A DNA stretch of 64,000 nucleotides from Pseudomonadota bacterium. GTDB lineage: Bacteria > Pseudomonadota > Gammaproteobacteria > Xanthomonadales > Xanthomonadaceae. Of the stretch, positions 50,860 to 58,725 are shown one piece after another. Every line of letters begins with the position of its first letter. Positions within the stretch are counted from its first letter, which is position 1. The notes under the pieces were generated by a model that saw nothing but the letters and a program-made list of their open reading frames with translations, was not told the origin of the DNA and did not search any database. Position numbers and translations under genes: made by a program. Where the stretch lies: NCBI GenBank assembly GCA_023419315.1, contig JAEZYE010000032.1:27396-91395 (forward strand), given 5' to 3'.

Positions 50860-52013
50860 TCGGGCGAGCGCACGCGCGCGAGCAGCGAGACCAGCGTGAA
50901 CAGCAGCAGCACCGCACCGGCGTTGTGTGCGACGGCCACGTGCAACGGCAGGTTGAGCTTGACGTTGAGCACGCCGAGCGTGAACTGGCACGCGATCAGC
51001 ACGATGATCGTGAGCGCCCAACCGCGCATGCCGGGCGTGCGGAACAGGCGAGCGCCGAAACTCAACAGGTATATCGCGACGATCACCGCCATGATGCGAT
51101 GGGTCATCTGGATGGCGATGCGTGACGCGCCGTCGAGCACGCCGCCTTCATAGTCCACGCCAATGCCACGCCAGAGCACGAAGCCTTCGCTGAAATCCGC
51201 CGGTGGCCACCAGCGACCCACGCACTTGGGGAAATCCAGCCCGCAGGCGACCGCCGCATAGTTCGCGCTCACCCAGCCGCCGAGCGCGATCTGGATACCG
51301 AGCACGATCAGCCCCGCGATCACCCAACGCCGCAAACCGCGCGCATCCGCCAGCGTGATCGGCCGATCCGTTGCACGCCACGCCATCCACAACAGCAGCG
51401 AAAACGTGGTCAGGCCGCCGACCAGATGCGCCATCACCACAATCGGCTTGAGCAGCCAGGTCACCGTCCACATGCCGAGCAGGGCCTGGAAGATGATCAC
51501 CGCGAGCGTCAACGCGCCCACCCGCGCCAGATCCAGGTTCGACCAGCGCAGTGCGGCGAACAGCAGGATGGCTTCACCCGCGATCGCAAGCGCGGAGGCG
51601 GCGCCGTGTTCGCCATGCATATAGAGCGGAATTGCTGCGGCTACGAGCGCGGACGCGCCGAGAATCGTGGCCAGGCCGAAGCGGCGGCGGCGTGCCGCCA
51701 GCAGCGACAGGATCAACACCAGCATGCCGAGCGTGGCGGCGATGTGGCGGTGGACCTGTTCGCGCCAGGCCTTGTGGTTTTCGAAAGGCCGAATCGCGCT
51801 GGCGACGTGATCCACTGCTTCATGCGTGCTCTGCGGCCATGTCGCACGGCCGTAGCAGGTCGGCCAGTCCGGACAGCTCAGCCCGGCGTTGGACAGGCGG
51901 ACGAACGCCCCGAAGACAATCACGCACAGGGCCAGCGCCACCGCCAGCCAGGCGATGCGATGGAAGTGCTTGTAGATCGCCGGGCGTGCGGGCGTCGGTC
52001 GTGCGGCATTCAT
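50856..52013 (-). CDS. ctaA: heme A synthase (CtaA/COX15)
   Basis: 385 residues, eight TM helices in two four-helix repeats. Typical motifs are VRLSNAGLSCPDWPTCYG, HRHIAATLG (a heme-ligand His), GGWVSANYAAVACGLDFPKC, QMTHRIMAVIV and AVAHNAGAVLLL. It oxidises the methyl group of heme O to a formyl, giving heme A for the aa3 oxidase. The N-terminus lies on the cytoplasmic side. It follows a small thioredoxin-like gene and overlaps ctaB. Confidence 0.95.
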   Translation of the reverse strand: MNAARPTPARPAIYKHFHRIAWLAVALALCVIVFGAFVRLSNAGLSCPDWPTCYGRATWPQSTHEAVDHVASAIRPFENHKAWREQVHRHIAATLGMLVLILSLLAARRRRFGLATILGASALVAAAIPLYMHGEHGAASALAIAGEAILLFAALRWSNLDLARVGALTLAVIIFQALLGMWTVTWLLKPIVVMAHLVGGLTTFSLLLWMAWRATDRPITLADARGLRRWVIAGLIVLGIQIALGGWVSANYAAVACGLDFPKCVGRWWPPADFSEGFVLWRGIGVDYEGGVLDGASRIAIQMTHRIMAVIVAIYLLSFGARLFRTPGMRGWALTIIVLIACQFTLGVLNVKLNLPLHVAVAHNAGAVLLLFTLVSLLARVRSPE

Positions 52014-52024
52014 TGCATCTTTCC

Positions 52025-52594
52025 TTACATCAGTTTCAACAGCTTCGAGACGTCCTTGTGCAGCCCGCCCGGATCGAAGCCGGGCGCGTAACGGAGGATC
52101 ACGAAACCGTTCGGATCGATCACGTACACCGGAATTCCGCGCGCATCTTCGTGCTGCGGCAATACGGCGAGCAGTTCAGGGGTGGGCGCAATGGACCGCC
52201 GGACTTCGGTCGCGGGTGCGCCTCGGGGCACGTCGCCAATCCACAGGATTTCGACCTTGTCGGCGTTGTGTCCGAACAGTCGCCAGACCTTGTCCAGATC
52301 CTGTGCGAGCTTCATGCATGTGGCGGTGCAGTCGGCCGGCGCGACAACGGCAATGCGCCACAGGCGTTCCCCGGCATTCCATGGATACGGCTGGCCGTCG
52401 TGCGTCTGCGGCACGACGCGACGTGCATCGACGGCCGGCTCCAGCATTTCACCGTGGTTCTTGTGGCCTGGCGGCTGCCAGCCGGAAAAGCGCAGTACGC
52501 CCGCACCGAACACGGTGCCGAAGAACAGCGCGAACAACGCAACGAGTGTCCAGCGGCCGCGTCTGCGGGCGGCATCGGAAGGCATCGGATTCAT
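52025..52594 (-). CDS. membrane-anchored thioredoxin-like protein of the cytochrome oxidase locus
   Basis: 189 residues. One N-terminal TM helix (WTLVALFALFFGTVFGAGVL) followed by a periplasmic domain with VVAPADCTATCMKLAQDLDKV: a CxxxC at the position of the SCO copper site, then a strand GIPVYVIDPNGFVILRYAPGF near the end as in SCO/thioredoxin folds. The distal copper His of SCO is not evident. It is placed between SURF1 and ctaA, as in pseudomonads, and so probably takes part in CuA/oxidase assembly (inference). Adjacent to SURF1 with a 4-base gap. Confidence 0.78.
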   Translation of the reverse strand: MNPMPSDAARRRGRWTLVALFALFFGTVFGAGVLRFSGWQPPGHKNHGEMLEPAVDARRVVPQTHDGQPYPWNAGERLWRIAVVAPADCTATCMKLAQDLDKVWRLFGHNADKVEILWIGDVPRGAPATEVRRSIAPTPELLAVLPQHEDARGIPVYVIDPNGFVILRYAPGFDPGGLHKDVSKLLKLM

Positions 52595-52598
52595 TGCG

Positions 52599-53351
52599 TC
52601 ATTTTCTCACGGGAGGCAGGCCCACGCCGCGTTTGCGACGACCGCGCCAGGTGACGATGGCGGCCGTCACCAGCACCGCCAGCGCCAGGCCGAACCACTG
52701 CACCGCATAACCCACGTGGCGTTCGGGCGGGAGGGTATTGGGGAGGATGTCGAGATCGCGCGCATAGCCGAACGGCAATGACGGATCCAGCTTCAGCACG
52801 CGCGGCGCGATCGCCGGGACGTGCAACAAGGCCGGAAGGTTCTGCGCGTGCAGTCCGGTCGTCAGGATGTCGCCATTGGATTGGGGCGCCGCCACTGCAC
52901 GCGCGAGGCCCTGCGACGGCGGCGGCGCGAGCAGCCCACTGATGTCGTGCACATCGGCGGGCATTTCCACCGGAGGCAAGCGACGATCGCCGGGCAGCGG
53001 CAGCCAGCCGAGTTCCACCAGCAACGGCATCGCATCGCCCTCGGGCTGGAACAGTCGGTACGCACGAACGCCGGGGCGGCCAGCCCGGTTCTGGTTGTCC
53101 AGCAGAATCGCCGGAGCAGCAGCAAAACGGCCGCGTCCCGCGCCCCACGCATAGGCCTGCCGCTCGCCTGCGATGGCCGCATTCTCCAGCGGCACGGCGC
53201 TGCGCTCGGCGAGCAAGGCATCTGCCTGCGCAAGCATTGCTTCCTTCTGTTGGGCGCGGCCAAGCTGCCAGCTGCCGAGGCTGCAGAAGCCGGCCACGAC
53301 CAGTGCGGTCAGCGACCATCCCAGCCAGAGCGGCATGCGTCGTCGGGTCAC
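52599..53351 (-). CDS. SURF1 family cytochrome oxidase assembly protein
   Basis: 250 residues, with TM helices at both ends (SLTALVVAGFCSLGSWQLGRAQQKEA; GYAVQWFGLALAVLVTAAIV) flanking a periplasmic domain, as in SURF1/Shy1. Motifs: FCSLGSWQLGRA, ILLDNQNRAGRPGVRAYRLF, VELGWLPLP, HVGYAVQWF. It helps insert heme A into subunit I. GTG 53351 has a well-spaced GGAG upstream; ATG 53336 is an alternative. Transcribed divergently from the twin-TM gene. Confidence 0.9.
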   Translation of the reverse strand: MTRRRMPLWLGWSLTALVVAGFCSLGSWQLGRAQQKEAMLAQADALLAERSAVPLENAAIAGERQAYAWGAGRGRFAAAPAILLDNQNRAGRPGVRAYRLFQPEGDAMPLLVELGWLPLPGDRRLPPVEMPADVHDISGLLAPPPSQGLARAVAAPQSNGDILTTGLHAQNLPALLHVPAIAPRVLKLDPSLPFGYARDLDILPNTLPPERHVGYAVQWFGLALAVLVTAAIVTWRGRRKRGVGLPPVRK

Positions 53352-53369
53352 ATCGGCTTCTCCGTGGAC

Positions 53370-53378
53370 TGCGATAAT
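53370..53378 (+). promoter_or_regulatory. extended -10 promoter of the twin-TM gene
   Basis: TGCGATAAT, an extended -10 (TGn plus GATAAT), 35 bases before ATG 53414. No good -35, as is usual for extended -10 promoters. Confidence 0.45.
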
Positions 53379-53413
53379 CTCACGCTCATTCTCCGGTGCC
53401 CTTCGAGTCCGCC

Positions 53414-53632
53414 ATGAACGATTCACTCAAGACGTTGCTGATCATCGCATTCCTGATCCTCATCATCTGGAACCTCGGCGCCGGTCTTTACTACCTGCTG
53501 GTCGACAAGGGCCAGAGCAAGCGGACGGTCAACGCGCTGACGCGCCGCATCGGACTTTCCGTCGCGCTGATCCTGCTGGTCGCACTCGCCATCTACATGG
53601 GATGGATCACGCCGCACGGCGTGGGCGCCTGA
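53414..53632 (+). CDS. twin transmembrane protein (DUF2909)
   Basis: 72 residues with two TM helices (TLLIIAFLILIIWNLGAGLYYLLV and RIGLSVALILLVALAIYMGWI) joined by a basic loop KGQSKRTVNALTRRI. DUF2909 proteins occur beside cytochrome oxidase genes in gammaproteobacteria; function unknown, perhaps a small oxidase-associated or assembly subunit. Here it is the only plus-strand gene within an otherwise minus-strand oxidase locus, between coxC and SURF1, with its own promoter and terminator. Confidence 0.85.
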   Translation: MNDSLKTLLIIAFLILIIWNLGAGLYYLLVDKGQSKRTVNALTRRIGLSVALILLVALAIYMGWITPHGVGA

Positions 53633-53651
53633 CGCGCGTTTCACCTGAAGC

Positions 53652-53681
53652 AAAAAAGGCGACGGACTCCGTCGCCTTTTT
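53652..53681. terminator. bidirectional terminator between DUF2909 and coxC
   Basis: Stem GGCGACGG / CCGTCGCC with a 3-base loop, flanked by six A on the left and five T on the right, so it can stop transcription from both directions. It separates the coxBAC unit from the SURF1-ctaAB unit. Confidence 0.85.
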
Positions 53682-53721
53682 CGTGTCGGGATCCGCAAGC
53701 GCGGCTCCCGTCGTGGGCCTC

Positions 53722-54597
53722 TTACAGCACGTAGACGAACAGGAACAGGCCCAGCCACACCACGTCGACGAAGTGCCAGTACCAGGCCACGGCTTCGAAA
53801 CCGAAGTGATCATCCTTGGTGAAATGACCGCGCGCGCAACGCAGCCAGATGATCGCCAGCATGATGGTGCCGAGCGTCACGTGCAGGCCGTGGAAGCCGG
53901 TCAGCATGAAGAAGGTCGAACCGTAGATGCCCGAACCCAGCGTGAGGTTGAGCTCGTGATAGGCATGGATGTACTCCACGGCCTGGTAATACAGGAACGT
54001 GCAGCCCAGCAGCACCGTCAGGCCGAGGAACACGAGCAACTGGGTGCGATGACCGGCCTTCAACGCATGGTGCGCGATGGTGATGGTCACGCCCGAGGTC
54101 AACAGGATCAGCGTATTGATGAGCGGAAGGCCCCACGCCGAAATCGTCTGGAAATGACCGCCGACCTGGCCCGGGCCGGAAGTCGGCCACGCCGCGCTGA
54201 AGCCTTCCCACAGCAGCGAGTTGGTCATCACGCCGTCGCCTTCGCCGCCCAGCCACGGCAACGCGTACTGGCGTGCGTAGAACAGGGCGCCGAAGAACGC
54301 ACCGAAGAACATCACTTCGGAAAAAATGAACCAGACCATGCCCATGCGGAAGGACACGTCGACCTGCTTGTTGTAGTTGCCGCCGACGGATTCGCGGATC
54401 ACGTCGCCGAACCACATGAACAACGTGGCGCACATCAATGCGAGGCCGGCATAGAACACCCATTGGCCCCAACCGGCGTCATTGAGCCAGCTGGCCACGC
54501 CGACCATGGTCACGAACAGGGCAATGGAGCCCACGAACGGCCACTTGCTGCTGTGTGGCACGTAATAGATGTTGGCGTCTGGCGAGGCGTGGGCCAT
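53722..54597 (-). CDS. coxC: cytochrome c oxidase subunit III
   Basis: 291 residues with seven TM helices. Signatures are FRMGMVWFIFSEVMFFGAFFGALFYAR, the amphipathic HHALKAGHRTQ, YQAVEYIHAYHELNL and GSTFFMLTGFHGLHVTLGT, ending WHFVDVVWLGLFLFVYVL. Supports proton uptake and stability of the aa3 core. Last gene of the structural operon, 28 bases after cox11. Confidence 0.96.
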   Translation of the reverse strand: MAHASPDANIYYVPHSSKWPFVGSIALFVTMVGVASWLNDAGWGQWVFYAGLALMCATLFMWFGDVIRESVGGNYNKQVDVSFRMGMVWFIFSEVMFFGAFFGALFYARQYALPWLGGEGDGVMTNSLLWEGFSAAWPTSGPGQVGGHFQTISAWGLPLINTLILLTSGVTITIAHHALKAGHRTQLLVFLGLTVLLGCTFLYYQAVEYIHAYHELNLTLGSGIYGSTFFMLTGFHGLHVTLGTIMLAIIWLRCARGHFTKDDHFGFEAVAWYWHFVDVVWLGLFLFVYVL

Positions 54598-54625
54598 GGC
54601 GTAGTCTTCCGGTTACTGGCTCGAA

Positions 54626-55204
54626 TCAGGGCGCCGCATGCGGCGCGGAGGAGGCGTTGGCCGCACCGAGGCGGGCGGTCAATGCATCGTTCTTGTAAAA
54701 GGTGTACGACAGGGTGATGGTCTTCACGTCGGCCGGCAGATCCGGATCCACGATGAAGCGCACCGGCATGTCACGGACTTCGCCTGCCTGCAGCGTCTGC
54801 GCGGTGAAGCAGAAGCATTCGGTCTTGGTGAAGTAGCCCGAGGCGCGCGCCGGCGCCACCGAAGGCACGGCGCTGCCGACGATGGATGCCTGGCTGTCGT
54901 TGCGCGCGAAATATTTCGCTTCGTACAACTCGCCGGGCACGACCCGCATCGTCTGCTGTTCGGGATGAAACGCCCAGGGCAGCTTCGAGTTCACGCCACC
55001 ATCGAACTGCACCGTCACCGTGCGCTCGGACCGGGCCGTCGCAGCCGCCTGCGCCTGCCCCGGACCTTGTTCGAGCCGGACGCCGAACACCTTCTCGCAG
55101 GCAATGCGGTACAGCGGGACCAGCGAGAACGTCAGCACGAACACGCCAACCGCCACGCCGACGAGCTTGAGCAGACCCGAGGAGCGGGAAGCCGGCGTCG
55201 TCAT
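54626..55204 (-). CDS. ctaG: cytochrome c oxidase assembly protein Cox11/CtaG
   Basis: 192 residues. One TM helix near the N-terminus (LLKLVGVAVGVFVLTFSLVPLYRIACEKVFG) and a periplasmic immunoglobulin-like copper domain with the FTKTECFCFTAQTL motif, which delivers CuB to subunit I. DADVKTITLSYTFYK-like end is present. Its ATG overlaps the stop of the preceding 44-residue gene by four bases. Between coxA and coxC, the standard place. Confidence 0.94.
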   Translation of the reverse strand: MTTPASRSSGLLKLVGVAVGVFVLTFSLVPLYRIACEKVFGVRLEQGPGQAQAAATARSERTVTVQFDGGVNSKLPWAFHPEQQTMRVVPGELYEAKYFARNDSQASIVGSAVPSVAPARASGYFTKTECFCFTAQTLQAGEVRDMPVRFIVDPDLPADVKTITLSYTFYKNDALTARLGAANASSAPHAAP

Positions 55205-55335
55205 GCGCTCAGCACCGCGCGCAGGATGAACAGCACGAAGATCGCGAAGGCGATGCCGCCGATCACCCAGGCCGTGCGCACCACCGCCTTGCGGCGGCGG
55301 GCGGTTTCTTCCGGCGAGAGCATCGGAGCATTCAT
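55201..55335 (-). CDS. small cytochrome oxidase assembly-type protein, 44 aa
   Basis: A 44-residue protein: a charged start MNAPMLSPEETARRRKAVV followed by one TM helix (TAWVIGGIAFAIFVLFILRAVL). It lies between coxA and cox11, ends overlapping the cox11 ATG by 4 bases and starts 21 bases after coxA. Many beta- and gammaproteobacteria have a single-TM 35-50 residue protein in exactly this position, annotated as cytochrome oxidase small assembly protein. It is easily missed by length cut-offs. Position, coupling and topology argue that it is real. Confidence 0.75.
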   Translation of the reverse strand: MNAPMLSPEETARRRKAVVRTAWVIGGIAFAIFVLFILRAVLSA

Positions 55336-55356
55336 CGAATCAGATCGTCGCGGACG

Positions 55357-56979
55357 TCAGTGCGTCACGTCGCCATGCGCCAGATCGCCATCGCGGATGA
55401 CCGGCGGTGTGGTGAAGGTGTGGTGCGGCGCCGGGCTGGGCACGGTCCACTCCAGGCCCTTGGCGTGTTCCCACGCACGCGCTTCGGCCTTGGCGCCGTT
55501 GCGCAGCGAACTCCACAGGATGAGCGCCATCATGAAGGGCGTCACGAACATGCCGAACGCGCCGATGGAGCTGACCAGGTTCCAGTCCGCGAACACCGGG
55601 TTGTAGTCCGGGATGCGGCGCGGCATGCCGGCCAGGCCCAGGAAGTGCTGCGGGAAGAACAGCAGGTTGACGAACACCACCGTCCACCAGAAGTGGAACT
55701 TGCCGGCCTTCTCGTTGTACATGCGGCCAGTCCACTTCGGCCACCAGTAATACGTGGCGGCGATGATCGAGAACAGCGCGCCGGTCACCAGCACATAGTG
55801 GAAGTGCGCGACGACGAAATAGGTGTCGTGGTACTGGAAGTCCGCCGGCACGATGGCGAGCATCAGGCCGGAGAAACCGCCGATCGTGAACAGGATGACG
55901 AAGCCGACCGCCCACAGCATCGGTGTTTCGAACGTCAGCGAGCCCTTCCACATCGTGCTCACCCAGTTGAACACTTTCACGCCGGTCGGGATGGCGATCA
56001 GCATGGTGGCGAACATGAAGTAGATTTCACCGCCGAGGGGCATGCCCACCGTGAACATGTGGTGCGCCCACACGATGAACGACAGGAACGCGATCGACGC
56101 GGTGGCATACACCATGGCCTGGTAGCCGAACAGCGGCTTGCGGCTGAAGGTCGGGATGATTTCCGACACCACGCCGAACGCCGGCAAGATCATGATGTAG
56201 ACCTCGGGGTGACCGAAGAACCAGAAGATGTGCTGGTACATCACCGGGTCGCCGCCACCGGCCGCATTGAAGAAGCTGGTGCCGAAGAACTTGTCGGTCA
56301 AAAGCATCGTCACGGCGCCGGCAAGCACCGGCATCACCGCGATCAGCAGGAACGCGGTGATCAGCCAGGTCCAGCAGAAGATCGGCATCTTCAACAGGTC
56401 AATGCCCGGAGCGCGCATGTTGAGCACGGTCGCGATGATGTTGATCGCGCCCATGATCGAGCTGATGCCCATCATGTGGATGGCGAAGATGGTGAACGCC
56501 ACGTTGGCGCCGCCCTGCAGCGACAGCGGCGGATACATCGTCCAGCCACCGGCAGGCGCGCCGCCCGGCAGGAACAGCGACATCAGCAGCAGGGTGAAGG
56601 CGAACGGCATGATCCAGAAGGACCAGTTGTTCATGCGCGGCAGCGCCATGTCCGGCGCGCCGATCTGCAGCGGAATCATCCAGTTGGCCAGGCCGACGAA
56701 TGCCGGCATCACGCCACCGAAGATCATGACCAGCGCATGCACCGTGGTCATCTGGTTGAAGAACTCGGGACTGACGAGTTGCAGGCCCGGCACCGCCAGT
56801 TCGGCGCGGATAATCACCGACATGCCCGCGCCGATGATGAACATGATGAAGCTGAAAATCAGGTAGAGCGTCCCGATGTCCTTGTGGTTCGTCGAAAAGA
56901 ACCAGCGCTCGATGAAGCTCTGCTTGTGACCGTGATCGTCATGCCCATCGTGGTGGTGGGCGACATCGTTGTGGGCCAT
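55357..56979 (-). CDS. coxA: cytochrome c oxidase subunit I
   Basis: 540 residues, twelve TM helices. Contains the heme a/a3 and CuB ligands: MTTVHALVMIFGG (heme a His), WFFGHPEVYIMILPAFG with the His-Tyr crosslink region, VWAHHMFTVG (CuB His pair), and HDTYFVVAHFHYV (heme a3 and heme a His). D-channel entry NNWSFWIMPF and K-channel residues suggest an A-type proton pump. A His/Asp-rich cytoplasmic N-terminus (HHHDGHDDHGH) precedes TM1. Second gene after coxB. Confidence 0.97.
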   Translation of the reverse strand: MAHNDVAHHHDGHDDHGHKQSFIERWFFSTNHKDIGTLYLIFSFIMFIIGAGMSVIIRAELAVPGLQLVSPEFFNQMTTVHALVMIFGGVMPAFVGLANWMIPLQIGAPDMALPRMNNWSFWIMPFAFTLLLMSLFLPGGAPAGGWTMYPPLSLQGGANVAFTIFAIHMMGISSIMGAINIIATVLNMRAPGIDLLKMPIFCWTWLITAFLLIAVMPVLAGAVTMLLTDKFFGTSFFNAAGGGDPVMYQHIFWFFGHPEVYIMILPAFGVVSEIIPTFSRKPLFGYQAMVYATASIAFLSFIVWAHHMFTVGMPLGGEIYFMFATMLIAIPTGVKVFNWVSTMWKGSLTFETPMLWAVGFVILFTIGGFSGLMLAIVPADFQYHDTYFVVAHFHYVLVTGALFSIIAATYYWWPKWTGRMYNEKAGKFHFWWTVVFVNLLFFPQHFLGLAGMPRRIPDYNPVFADWNLVSSIGAFGMFVTPFMMALILWSSLRNGAKAEARAWEHAKGLEWTVPSPAPHHTFTTPPVIRDGDLAHGDVTH

Positions 56980-57008
56980 GTTCGTGATCTCTTGCGTGAA
57001 GCGGACGA

Positions 57009-57956
57009 TTAAGCCTGCGCCTGCGGCGCCGGCGTTTCGCTGGAGGGTTCGGTCTGCGGCGCCGGCTCGGTGCCTTCGGCGGGCGCGGCTTCAGCCGGCG
57101 CAGTCTCGGCGGGAGCCGCAGGCGCCGGCAGGGCTTCCGGCGCAGGCTTGCGCGCCGCCAGCCACTGCTGGAACTCGGCCTTCGGCACGGCGCGCACGAC
57201 GATCGGCATGAAGCCGTGGTCCTTGCCGCACAGTTCGGCGCACTGGCCGCGATAGACGCCCGGCTGCTTGATGTCGGTCCAGGCCTCGTTGACGATGCCC
57301 GGGATGGCGTCCTGCTTCCAGCCCAGCGCCGGCACCCACCACGCGTGGATCACGTCATCGGCGGTGATCACGAAGCGGATCTTGGTATCCACCGGAAGCA
57401 CGAGTTCGTTGTCCACTTCCAGCAGGTAGTTCGGATTGTCCTGCAGGTTGGCGACCTTCTTGGACTGGCGCAGCGCATCCGAGTCACGCGCGAGGCGGCT
57501 GGTGAACTCGACGTCCTCGCCCAGGTATTCGTACTTCCACATCCACTGGTAACCGGTGATCTTCACGGTCATCTCGGAGTCGCGGGTGTCGTACATCGCG
57601 ATCAGCTTGGCGGTTGCAGGCCAGGCCATGACGATGAGGATGACGACCGGGATGACCGTCCAGATGATTTCCGCCGTGGTGTTGTGGCTGAACTGCGCGG
57701 CCACGGCCCCCTTGGACTTGCGGAACTTGAACATCGCATAGCCCATCGCGCCGAAGACGATGACGCCGATGACGACACACACCCACAGCGCCACCATGTG
57801 CGCGTCGTAGGCATGCTTGGCCGATTCGGTCACGCCCTGGCCCATGTTGAGCTGCCACCGCTTGGGGTCGGCCGACTGTGCCCAAGCCAGCGCAGGTGCG
57901 ATCAACAACATGCACGCCGCCATCCCACGCTTCAAAAACCCATTCACTTGCGTCAT
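57009..57956 (-). CDS. coxB: cytochrome c oxidase subunit II
   Basis: 315 residues. Signal peptide (LLIAPALAWA), two TM helices, then a cupredoxin domain with the binuclear CuA site (VIHAWWVPALG His; GQCAELCGKDHGFM with two Cys, His and Met) and the YQWMWKYEY electron-entry aromatics. No cytochrome c domain is fused, so electrons arrive from a separate cytochrome c. The last 45 residues are an unusual Ala/Pro/Glu-rich tail. First structural gene of the oxidase operon, 18 bases after a DUF2244 gene. Confidence 0.96.
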   Translation of the reverse strand: MTQVNGFLKRGMAACMLLIAPALAWAQSADPKRWQLNMGQGVTESAKHAYDAHMVALWVCVVIGVIVFGAMGYAMFKFRKSKGAVAAQFSHNTTAEIIWTVIPVVILIVMAWPATAKLIAMYDTRDSEMTVKITGYQWMWKYEYLGEDVEFTSRLARDSDALRQSKKVANLQDNPNYLLEVDNELVLPVDTKIRFVITADDVIHAWWVPALGWKQDAIPGIVNEAWTDIKQPGVYRGQCAELCGKDHGFMPIVVRAVPKAEFQQWLAARKPAPEALPAPAAPAETAPAEAAPAEGTEPAPQTEPSSETPAPQAQA

Positions 57957-57974
57957 TGCCTAGACCCTTGTGCG

Positions 57975-58454
57975 TCATCGGTTGCGACCGCTCGCGGCCG
58001 CCAGTAAATCCTGCAACGTGTCCGCCAGTTGCCGGCGTTCGGCGGGCCCCAGGAAGTTGCCCACCTCGACTCGCCGACCGCTGCATGCCAGCGAAATCCT
58101 TTCCCCTTCCGGCTCGATGCGCAGGCGCACCCAGTACGGATGAGCGGTGAATACCGCACCGGGGCCCGGGTCGCGACTGACTTCCACGACATCCGGGCCG
58201 ATGGTGATGTCCTCACCCCGTTCCCCGCTGCGCCAGATCCGGTGCAGCGCCCCGGCCACGAGCAGGCTGTGCAGCAGGGCGAAGGCCGGTGCGAAGGCGT
58301 TGCCTGCCAGCCAGCCCAGCAGGGCCACCAGCCACATCGCCCCGGCCAGCGTGGCGAACAGGGCCACGAACTGGCGGGCCGTCAGCGCCCGGGGCGGTCG
58401 CAGCCGGAGCCGCGCGCCGTCCAGACCCGGCAATGACGGAAGCACTTCGATCAT
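57975..58454 (-). CDS. DUF2244 domain membrane protein
   Basis: 159 residues with two adjacent TM helices (QFVALFATLAGAMWLVALLGWLAG; AFAPAFALLHSLLVAGAL) and a C-terminal beta-rich part with HPYWVRLRIEPEGERISLACSGRRVEVGNFLGPAERRQLADTL, typical for DUF2244. Such genes often precede coxB; function unknown. It is the likely first gene of the oxidase operon. ATG 58454 is chosen by family length; the frame extends to 58520. Confidence 0.85.
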   Translation of the reverse strand: MIEVLPSLPGLDGARLRLRPPRALTARQFVALFATLAGAMWLVALLGWLAGNAFAPAFALLHSLLVAGALHRIWRSGERGEDITIGPDVVEVSRDPGPGAVFTAHPYWVRLRIEPEGERISLACSGRRVEVGNFLGPAERRQLADTLQDLLAAASGRNR

Positions 58455-58725
58455 GCTGCCAACCGCGCAAGAGACCGCGGAAAACGCTCGAATGTTAGCC
58501 CTCAGCACACTTCGCAGCAAGCTGCATTGATCTGGAGCAATCGCCTCGAACCGGCCGCATGCCTTGCGGCGTCGGGCTTGTGGGCCGTCGAGCCGCGCGC
58601 CCGCACATGCTGCCGGCCGGGTCGTGTCGACGTGGCGGCGTGCCGCCGCTGCGGCGGTTGCGTGCCTATCGGTGAGGGGAGCCAGGACCTAAAATGGCGG
58701 ACTTTCTTTTTCCGACTGCAATCCC

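Noticed and set aside
53652..53681. Short hairpin considered as a small RNA gene
   Set aside because: Flanking A and T runs and its location between converging genes fit a bidirectional terminator.
55360..57012. 550-codon plus-strand frame opposite coxA
   Set aside because: His/Arg/Glu-rich antisense translation; coxA fully explains the stretch.
58640..58670. GC-rich CGGCGTGCCGCCGCTGCGG stretch before putA as a terminator or operator
   Set aside because: Several mutually exclusive short pairings, no T-tract and composition expected at this GC content.
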